The position numbers and the translations under genes were made by a program. This document shows, one piece after another, positions 58,052 through 64,000 of a DNA stretch of 64,000 nt. The notes beneath the pieces are model-generated. The model did no database searches and was not told the DNA's origin. It saw only the letters and a program-made list of their open reading frames with translations. Source of the stretch: AE-B3B sp964543295 (lineage in GTDB: Bacteria > Aerophobota > Aerophobia > Aerophobales > AE-B3A); NCBI GenBank assembly GCA_964543295.1, contig CAZIXA010000001.1:1-64000 (forward strand), read 5' to 3'. The number at the start of each line of letters is the position of its first letter. The stretch's first letter is position 1.

Positions 58052-58786
58052 ATGCTTGGGAAAAAGTTAGTATTGGTCATTTTGGCTATTGGGTTAGTAG
58101 GAAATCTGGCTTTTTGTCACGACGGTTTTTCTTCTCAACTACAGGTTCCCTCTTGGGAGTCGGCTGTTAAAGTTAGACCTTATAGTGAATCCTTAAATAC
58201 TCTCTTTAGTTTTCTATGTAGTAAAGAGAAGGTAGTAATCAATGATGGATTATCTATGCCAGCTTTTAATGTCACTGTTCTTACCGAATCCAACCTATGT
58301 CAACTGACCACTGATTTAAATAGCAACCTTTCCTTGTTAATCTTATTGAAACAGGTAAATCCTCAAAAAACTCTGGTTCTTACAAAATCTCAAGTTAAGC
58401 CAGAATATAGAGTAGAGACAGTCCAGAGACCAAAAAAGGTTTGGGTTGAACGACATTATAGAAAAGGAACATGGGTAAAAGGGCATTATAGAAGCGGAAC
58501 ATATGTAAAAGGATATTACAGGAAAAACGGCACTTATGTTAAGGGACACCACAGGAAAGGCGGATGGGTTGAGGGATATTGGGGAACTATAGGCACCGAA
58601 ACAGTCACAAGAACAATTATAAAATACCCTTATGACCTCACCTCAGAGTTGTTGAATAGTTCAGTATTTAGAATTTTAGATAGTAAGTATAGCACTGAGG
58701 AACTAGATCAGGAAACTCAATCTCAAATGGAATCTTTAGAGAATACGTTAGAGGACCTGAAAAATACAAAAGAAGTAGAAGAATAG
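58052..58786 (+). CDS. Secreted protein with VKGHYR tandem repeats
   Basis: 244 residues. Signal peptide LVLVILAIGLVGNLAF; about residues 130-180 carry four to five repeats of (W/Y)VKG(H/Y)(Y/H)R(K/S)G, aromatic and basic. The repeat type recurs in exported proteins (V.GYYR..GTYV). Possibly binds polysaccharide or nucleic acid. Confidence 0.65.
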   Translation: MLGKKLVLVILAIGLVGNLAFCHDGFSSQLQVPSWESAVKVRPYSESLNTLFSFLCSKEKVVINDGLSMPAFNVTVLTESNLCQLTTDLNSNLSLLILLKQVNPQKTLVLTKSQVKPEYRVETVQRPKKVWVERHYRKGTWVKGHYRSGTYVKGYYRKNGTYVKGHHRKGGWVEGYWGTIGTETVTRTIIKYPYDLTSELLNSSVFRILDSKYSTEELDQETQSQMESLENTLEDLKNTKEVEE

Positions 58787-59118
58787 AGAGGGGGCCAACC
58801 AGGCTAAATAAAACTTTATGCTAATTGACAAGAAAAAACGCTTTCATAGAGACTTATCCAAGCACTTTCTTGATGAGAGGTAACCTATATGACCTTGAGA
58901 AATCAGACTGTCTGTATCGAGAGATTTTTATCAGGCCAGTTGTGGGATAGAGGGATTTCTCTAGCAGCAGATTTGGGGAGGAACTACGGAAAAGACGGCT
59001 TCCACGCTCGGTAAGGTTATAAAGGAAAAGCTGAAGATGCCCTATTAAGCAAAGAAGGACAGCCTCGGCTATCTATGAGGCAGGTCCTGAGGAAGTATCT
59101 AAAAAATAAGTGAAATTT
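58787..59118 (+). repeat. Intergenic region with repeats R1 copy C and R3 copy 2
   Basis: 58820-58965 is R1 copy C. 59049-59113 repeats 15648-15706 of the element (CAGGTCCTGAGGAAGTAT and TAAAAAATAAGTGA identical). Confidence 0.55.
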
Positions 59119-59478
59119 TTATAGAGCTAGTGCTTTTTTTAGTCTTTCATCCAACTCTTTTCTGATTTGTCTGCTTACCTTCCCGATTCTTTTTTGTATC
59201 AGTCTTTTATTTAAGGTTACAATCTTTGCCATCTTAAAAAGTGCATCGTTTTTTAAACCAGTGGCTTGAAAATCCAATTCTGAACTTCTGATTAAAAAAT
59301 CTGTCTCGTTAATTTGAACAGGCACGACAGATGATATAAATGCTAAAATTATATCTTCGCTAAACCTATTTATGGAATCATTTGAGATAACTACAGCGGG
59401 CCGAACTTTTGTAGCGGTTAGGTCTGTAAAAGGGAAAGAAACCAATACAATATCTCCTCTATTCAATACTTTCTCCAT
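59119..59478 (-). CDS. mazF: MazF/PemK-type toxin
   Basis: 119 residues. RGDIVLVSFPFTDLTATKVR then PAVVISND is the PemK/MazF start; FISSVVP and LIRSSELDFQATGLKNDALF follow, as in endoribonuclease toxins. Overlaps its antitoxin gene by 20 bp. Confidence 0.85.
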   Translation of the reverse strand: MEKVLNRGDIVLVSFPFTDLTATKVRPAVVISNDSINRFSEDIILAFISSVVPVQINETDFLIRSSELDFQATGLKNDALFKMAKIVTLNKRLIQKRIGKVSRQIRKELDERLKKALAL

Positions 59479-59689
59479 CTGTTAAAGAATAGATGTCTTC
59501 TTGGGGATTGGAGAGAAAGTCAAAACTGCCTCCTTCTTGAGCTAATCTAGCTAATTCCATAGAAGTAATGTCTTCTTCGTTTTCTGTTTCATAGGGTAGA
59601 GTGATTTCGTTTTCTATGCTTCTTCCTTCCTCATTCCATCCCAAAGGACAAACAATAATTTTATCTTTGGCAACATATACTTCTGTCAT
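59459..59689 (-). CDS. Putative antitoxin
   Basis: 76 residues, very acidic, short beta start (VYVAKDKIIVCPLGWNEEG) and a flexible acidic end. Directly precedes and overlaps the MazF-type gene, the standard position for its antitoxin. No recognised DNA-binding fold. Confidence 0.65.
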   Translation of the reverse strand: MTEVYVAKDKIIVCPLGWNEEGRSIENEITLPYETENEEDITSMELARLAQEGGSFDFLSNPQEDIYSLTDGESIE

Positions 59690-59690
59690 T

Positions 59691-60380
59691 TTAAACCTCT
59701 CTTCGCTTATTATATTGGGTTAGAAAATTAGTTACATTTTTTACTAAAAAATCTCTTGCAATGCGTAAGTTGTCATGAATAACCGACAAGTTATCGATAG
59801 GAATGGGTCTAAAGAATCGGGCAGCATTTTCGAGCCAAATTTTAGTTACGTCTGTCACTCTGGACTCTATCTTTACGTTAAAATCATATAGGAATGTCGA
59901 TGTTCGGGGGAAATAAAATCTTAAGCCTACTGCTTGAGCAGGTCGTTCGAAGAGAGATAAATTTTGAGGTTGGAAACTACAAACCATATTTCCAATAAAT
60001 TGCCTTGAATCATTGACTGGCTTAGGATTTGCCAAAATTCTAATAAGACAAGTCTGTGAAAGAAATACAGGGATCTTAAAACTTTTTTGCGCTTTCTTGC
60101 TTAATGTTTCTACTCTTCGCCAAAAAAGCTCAAGGCCACCAGTAACAAACTGGTCACGAATAGTAATCCTATCTTGTGTTATAAGATATTCTACAGTTTC
60201 TTTACTCTCAGGAACTTGAGAAACAAATCGAAATCCATTAGGAATCTCTTTGCATTCAGTTAAATTTAGGGTATTACCCAGTTCCACATATATCTTTCTT
60301 AACAAACCTTTGTTAAGGATTTGGGGGGGATAGAATAATTGGGTTATATACCCAAGGTCTGTAATTGTTTCTGGATTCAT
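59691..60380 (-). CDS. Hypothetical protein, first gene of the toxin operon
   Basis: 229 residues, mixed alpha/beta (TIGR04255-like in general look: QNLSLFERPAQAVGLRFYFP). One base before the antitoxin gene. Unusual third member of a MazF locus; may sense a trigger or be an unrelated passenger. Confidence 0.5.
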   Translation of the reverse strand: MNPETITDLGYITQLFYPPQILNKGLLRKIYVELGNTLNLTECKEIPNGFRFVSQVPESKETVEYLITQDRITIRDQFVTGGLELFWRRVETLSKKAQKSFKIPVFLSQTCLIRILANPKPVNDSRQFIGNMVCSFQPQNLSLFERPAQAVGLRFYFPRTSTFLYDFNVKIESRVTDVTKIWLENAARFFRPIPIDNLSVIHDNLRIARDFLVKNVTNFLTQYNKRREV

Positions 60381-60549
60381 AATTTACTTCCTTGGCGATT
60401 ACATAGGGTCTAAATTGCAAAGTTACCCAATTATTGCAAAGGAAATTTTTTTGTCAATATCTCGATTTCTTTTTGCTTCTGTTGCTATAGTCCGGCGGGC
60501 TTTCGCCAAAAAATTAAAAAAGGATTAAAAAATGAGAAAAATTAGGTGA

Positions 60550-60746
60550 TTCCCCTACCCTGTCGACTTAATGAGCTAAAATTTGATCAATTTGTTTTAT
60601 ATCAGCCTTGAAATCTTCTCAACAACGGCAAAAATTAAGGTACTCTGTGGTGGTCAGGGAAAATTCTTCGTCTTCTCGGAGAAAGTCCAAATTTAGGTCC
60701 TCTTTTGGCTTATTTTGAGAATTGATAAACATAACGCATTTTATTA
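60550..60746 (+). repeat. Dispersed repeat R2, copy 2
   Basis: Same orientation as 54074-54270, about 6.5 kb apart. Confidence 0.65.
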
Positions 60747-60751
60747 CATTG

Positions 60752-60779
60752 TTGACACACTCGCAGATTTGGTTATAGT
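60752..60779 (+). promoter_or_regulatory. Promoter upstream of proC
   Basis: TTGACA (60752-60757), 16 bp, TATAGT (60774-60779). Confidence 0.55.
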
Positions 60780-60882
60780 AAGACTGCCTGTTTAATGAGT
60801 ACGTTCATTTTATGTATGAGTGCTCTGGCAAAAAGTAATGAGGCAAATGCTCAGTAAACGCCGTGTCACATTGAATTTTCAG

Positions 60883-60928
60883 GGTAGTCGCATCCTTTAG
60901 GGTGCGCAGGCTAAGGCCTGCGACTACC
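60883..60928. repeat. REP-like palindrome
   Basis: GGTAGTCGCA (60883-60892) / TGCGACTACC (60919-60928) with inner GCAGGC...GCCTGC. Likely an extragenic palindrome present elsewhere in the genome. Confidence 0.6.
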
Positions 60929-60977
60929 AAAAATGACGGGGTCCACTGAATACTTACGTAATGAGGGAGAGACTAGA

Positions 60978-61784
60978 ATGCTAAAAGAGAAAATTGGCTT
61001 CATTGGAGCAGGCAGCATGGGATCAGCCTTAATTAGGTCGATTCTAGAAAAGGGGTTAGTCTCTCCTAGGAATTTATGGGTTTGTGACAAGATTCGGGAA
61101 AAGCTTTCTTCCTTTTCGAAAAGAGGGGTTAATACTTCGGTCAAAATAAAGCCGATGATAAAAGGAGTTGATATTATATTCATAGCTGTCAAACCGCAGG
61201 ACATTTCCGAAGTTCTAGAAAATTTAAAAAATGAAATTCGATCTTCTCAACTCATAGTTTCCATCGTGGCCGGGATTACCACCTCCTATATTAGGCAAAA
61301 GTTGAGCCTTGAGATCCCGGTTGTTCGAGTTATGCCCAATTCGCCAGCTTTAATTGGAGAAGGAATATCGGCCATTTCCCCTTCCGAGGGTACAAATATG
61401 GAAAATATTAAAATAGTAAGGGAAATTCTGGGAGTAGCCGGGGAGACAATAGAAGTTCCTGAGGAACTCCAGGATGCAGTAACCGGCTTAAGTGGAAGTG
61501 GACCAGCTTATATCTATACCCTTCTTGAGGGATTAGTTGAAGGGGGAATGAAGGTAGGACTCAGCAAGGAAGTAGCCTCGAGACTGGCCATACAGACTAC
61601 CTTGGGAGCAGCAAAAATGGCTAAAGAAAGTGGAATTTCCCTGGATGAGCTTCGAAGAGCGGTTGTCTCTCCTGGAGGTACTACTAGTGAGGGGCTCAAG
61701 GTTTTAGAAAAAGGAGGATTCAAGGGTTGTCTTGTTCAGGCGGTAATTCGGGGCACCGAAAGAGCAAGAGAGCTAAGAAGATAG
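60978..61784 (+). CDS. proC: Pyrroline-5-carboxylate reductase
   Basis: 268 residues from ATG 60978 (GAGGGAGAG upstream; the frame is open to 60933). IGFIGAGSMGSALIRSIL is the NAD(P)-binding GxGxxG; VVRVMPNSPALIGEG, LSGSGPAYIYTLLEGL and VSPGGTTSEGLKVLE are ProC signatures. Catalyses the last step of proline synthesis in the cytosol. Length is normal. Confidence 0.95.
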   Translation: MLKEKIGFIGAGSMGSALIRSILEKGLVSPRNLWVCDKIREKLSSFSKRGVNTSVKIKPMIKGVDIIFIAVKPQDISEVLENLKNEIRSSQLIVSIVAGITTSYIRQKLSLEIPVVRVMPNSPALIGEGISAISPSEGTNMENIKIVREILGVAGETIEVPEELQDAVTGLSGSGPAYIYTLLEGLVEGGMKVGLSKEVASRLAIQTTLGAAKMAKESGISLDELRRAVVSPGGTTSEGLKVLEKGGFKGCLVQAVIRGTERARELRR

Positions 61785-61799
61785 GTAAGGAAGAAAACT

Positions 61800-62360
61800 A
61801 TGCCTATAGACCCTTCTGAAATGGAGAAAAGGAAATTTGAGCTTTCCTTTAGAGGATATAACCAAAGAGAGGTAGATGGGTTCTTAGAGAAGATAAAAAA
61901 AGATTATGAGCAGCTTCTGACCCGAAATAAAGCCTTGTCAGAAGAGATAGATCAAGTAAAAAAAGAGTTAGAAAAGTATAATTCAAGAGAAGAAAAACTG
62001 GAAGAAGCCCTGATTTCAGCCCAAAGAAGTGCCGGACTGATCACTGAAAGTAGCCAGGAAAGAGCTAAATTAATCGTCGAGGAGGCAGAATCAAGAGCCA
62101 AAAGAATAGCGGAGAAAAGTGAGGAAAAACTGGGGAAAATAAAAGAGGAGATTGCCAAACTAGAAGGACAAAAAAAGCTCTTTCTTACCAAGCTAAGATC
62201 TCTAATTGCGGCTCATTCTGAACTATTAGACTTTTATGAAGAACCAGCAGCAGAAAAAAAGACAAAAGAAGAGATCCGGCCCCATCTCTCTAAAGAAAAT
62301 CCCCCACCCTTCTCTTTCCGAGAAACTTCCCCAGAAGGCATCCTATTTGAGGAGGAGTAG
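61800..62360 (+). CDS. DivIVA-family protein
   Basis: 186 residues. PSEMEKRKFELSFRGYNQRE then VDGFLEKIKKDYEQL is the DivIVA lipid-binding N-domain, followed by a long coiled coil (40-145) and a short acidic tail. 15 bp behind proC, a common arrangement. Binds curved membrane at poles and septum. Confidence 0.85.
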   Translation: MPIDPSEMEKRKFELSFRGYNQREVDGFLEKIKKDYEQLLTRNKALSEEIDQVKKELEKYNSREEKLEEALISAQRSAGLITESSQERAKLIVEEAESRAKRIAEKSEEKLGKIKEEIAKLEGQKKLFLTKLRSLIAAHSELLDFYEEPAAEKKTKEEIRPHLSKENPPPFSFRETSPEGILFEEE

Positions 62361-62539
62361 GTAGAAGAAAAATTGTCTTGAGGCGTTCTTCTTGACGATT
62401 CTCTGTAGGTAAGTATTATTAAAAGAGCAGTGGAAGTCTTAGGTAGACAGATGGACACCATAGGGACACCACGGGGAGAAAAAAGAAAGAGGAGAAAATC
62501 AATATCCCGGAATCCCTGCCAGCACAGTAACATAGAGAC

Positions 62540-62623
62540 GCCGAAGTGGTGAAATTGGTAGACACGCAGCATTCAGGATGCTGTGGGGTTATCCCCTTGG
62601 GGGTTCGACTCCCCCCTTCGGCA
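62540..62623 (+). tRNA. tRNA-Leu (CAG)
   Basis: Acceptor GCCGAAG (62540-62546) / CTTCGGC (62616-62622), discriminator A, anticodon loop TTCAGGA in stem CAGCA/TGCTG giving anticodon CAG, long variable arm and GGTTCGACTCC T-arm. 84 nt. CCA is not encoded. It is not used as an attachment site. Confidence 0.9.
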
Positions 62624-62719
62624 CTTCTTTAACAGTAGTCAAAAATTGTAAAGTCAAGATAGGCACAGGGTCTATAAAATCATCACCTAACTCGGGTGAG
62701 AGAAAAGGGGGTGATAAGG

Positions 62720-63043
62720 ATGGGCTTTTGGAAAAGGCTCTTCTCTAGAAAGGCGAAAAAAGGAATATCCCCTCGATTAAAGGGTGACTTTATTCTCTTT
62801 GCAGTAAAGTGTGATAGGTGCGGAGAAGAGATAAGGATCAATGTCAACCGCAGGAGCGATATCCAGAGTTTATATACCGAAGCTGGGGAAAAAGGAGCTG
62901 CTTACACCTTAAGAAAGGAAATCCTGGGGAGAAAATGTCCCAATTTGATAAACATCACAGTGGATTTTGACAGAAGTTATCGGATTCTGTCCCGCGATGT
63001 CTCAGGAGGAAAATTCATCTCCTCAGAAAAAGAAAAAGGGTAA
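62720..63043 (+). CDS. Hypothetical protein with Cys pair
   Basis: 107 residues from ATG 62720 (GGGGGTGATAAGG upstream). FAVKCDRCGEEIRI and a later lone Cys (GRKCPNLI); beta-rich. Seven bases before the ABC transporter gene start. Confidence 0.6.
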   Translation: MGFWKRLFSRKAKKGISPRLKGDFILFAVKCDRCGEEIRINVNRRSDIQSLYTEAGEKGAAYTLRKEILGRKCPNLINITVDFDRSYRILSRDVSGGKFISSEKEKG

Positions 63044-63050
63044 AAAATCA

Positions 63051-64000
63051 ATGAGTAGCATCAGATTGGAAGAAGTAGTAAAGAGATTTACTGATAAGGA
63101 GGTCTCCCTATTTAAAAAAAGGGGCCGAGAGATAAAAACCATCTTTGCCCTCAATCATCTCTATCTGGAAGCAAGGGAAGGTGAAACCTTATGCGTTATT
63201 GGACCAACCGGATGTGGAAAAACTACTCTGCTTAAGGTCATTGCGGGTTTAGAAAGAATTGATGAGGGAAATGTCTACTTTGACGAGGAGAATGTAAATG
63301 AAATTCCTCCTAAAGATAGGCGAATTGGCATGGTTTTCCAAAACTATGCTCTTTACCCTCACATGATTAGTAGAGAGAACCTGGCCTTTTCCTTTAGGCT
63401 GCGAAAATGGCCGGAGGATGACATTGATGAAAAGATTCGTTTTACAGCCAATACTCTGGGAGTAGGTTTTCATGCCCTCCTGGGACGTTTTCCCAGGAAC
63501 TTGTCAGCCGGACAAAAGCAAAGAGTCGCCCTGGGAAGATGCATCATCCGAAACCCAAGAGTATTTTTACTGGATGAGCCACTGTCTAACTTAGATGCAA
63601 AGCTCAGAACAAAGACCAGAATAGAGATCAAACACCTGCTGGCCAGATTTGGCATAACCACTGTCTACGTTACCCATGATCAGGCAGAGGCGATAGCCTT
63701 GGCTGATAGGATCGCTATTATGCGGGAAGGTAGAATTGAGCAGGTGGATAGCTTTAATGAGGCCTATTATCATCCTTCCAATCTATTCGTAGCCGGTTTT
63801 ATTGGTGATCCTCCCATGAATCTCTTACCTTTAGGCATAAGAGAAAATCCCTACGGCCTTTTCTTAAGCAATCACTTACGGGTACAACTGCGGGGATCCC
63901 GGTTTGAAATCCTGAGGGAAAAAGGCTATTTGGGAAAAGAGATAATTTTTGGTCTTCGCCCCGAAGAGATCAAATTAAGAGAAAACCTTCCTGCTTCGGA
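63051..64000 (+). CDS. Sugar-type ABC transporter ATP-binding protein (partial)
   Basis: Runs off the window; 316 codons visible. GPTGCGKTTLL (Walker A), QNYALYPHM (Q-loop), LSAGQKQRVALGR (signature, A for the usual G), VFLLDEPLSNLDAKLR (Walker B and D-loop), VTHDQAEA (H-loop), then the start of the OB-like regulatory domain (FGLRPEEIK). MalK/UgpC-type, energises a CUT1 importer. Its permeases must lie outside the window. Confidence 0.9.
   Translation, partial: MSSIRLEEVVKRFTDKEVSLFKKRGREIKTIFALNHLYLEAREGETLCVIGPTGCGKTTLLKVIAGLERIDEGNVYFDEENVNEIPPKDRRIGMVFQNYALYPHMISRENLAFSFRLRKWPEDDIDEKIRFTANTLGVGFHALLGRFPRNLSAGQKQRVALGRCIIRNPRVFLLDEPLSNLDAKLRTKTRIEIKHLLARFGITTVYVTHDQAEAIALADRIAIMREGRIEQVDSFNEAYYHPSNLFVAGFIGDPPMNLLPLGIRENPYGLFLSNHLRVQLRGSRFEILREKGYLGKEIIFGLRPEEIKLRENLPAS

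Larger units (their letters stand above)
60381..60977. other. Intergenic region with repeat R2 copy 2, promoter and palindrome
   Basis: Holds R2 copy 2 (60550-60746), a promoter (60752-60779) and a REP-like palindrome (60883-60928). No gene. Confidence 0.6.

Noticed and set aside
62540..62623. tRNA-Leu as the attachment site
   Set aside because: The 3' end of this tRNA is not repeated near the left border, and a perfect 19-bp repeat closer to the viral genes explains the ends.

Overview
The window is bacterial chromosome that appears to carry a complete integrated virus-like element of about 49 kb. Bacterial markers are sigma70-type promoters, Shine-Dalgarno spacing, a DivIVA-family gene, proC, a tRNA-Leu, a MazF toxin and a cyclic-di-GMP riboswitch. 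I cannot name the host lineage from sequence alone; AT-leaning composition and the many small CxxC proteins would fit an anaerobic, poorly sampled phylum, but that is only an impression.

Layout. 1-4380 is left chromosome: a large nuclease-NTPase of defence type (172-3033), a stretch without convincing genes, and a yggU/DUF167 gene (3815-4108). A 19-bp perfect direct repeat at 4381-4399 and 53520-53538 brackets the element. 4583-18898 (+) is the left part of the early region: HNH proteins, a recombination-type protein, two radical-SAM/methyltransferase neighbours, an iteron-like array, a replisome organiser and DnaC-like loader, an M15-type peptidase, then an AT-rich island with a HEPN protein and a methyltransferase/GIY-YIG restriction pair. 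19300-20921 (-) is a three-gene cassette beside a truncated IS. 21283-45286 (-) is one nearly gapless late operon. 45734-51767 (+) is the right part of the early region, followed by an intact IS (51870-53211). 53539-60930 is a repeat-rich right flank with a c-di-GMP riboswitch, a PLD nuclease, a PIN protein, secreted proteins and a MazF-type operon. 60978-64000 is ordinary chromosome: proC, divIVA-like, tRNA-Leu and an ABC transporter ATPase.

If the 19-bp repeats recombine, the + strand arms become contiguous (45.7 to 53.5 joined to 4.4 to 18.9 kb) and diverge from the leftward late operon at 45.3-45.7 kb. That 400-bp divide holds two face-away promoters embedded in a dense array of CCATTA/CCATAA hexamers, which looks like a lysis-lysogeny type switch. 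The late leader carries a 15-bp terminator hairpin preceded by a conserved motif, and the same motif-terminator unit occurs twice more at 42.3-42.46 kb behind a second strong promoter.

The late operon has none of the tailed-phage hallmarks (no terminase, portal, tape measure or tail sheath). It encodes a 364-residue protein whose strand pattern resembles double-jelly-roll major capsid proteins, about a dozen small proteins each ending in a single transmembrane helix plus a basic tail, a membrane-anchored lytic transglycosylase, peptidoglycan-binding proteins, a large multi-domain spike, a beta-propeller adhesin and a tyrosine recombinase. The best reading is a temperate, tailless, membrane-containing virus of the double-jelly-roll type with an unusually large genome. 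No packaging ATPase was found, so this remains a hypothesis.
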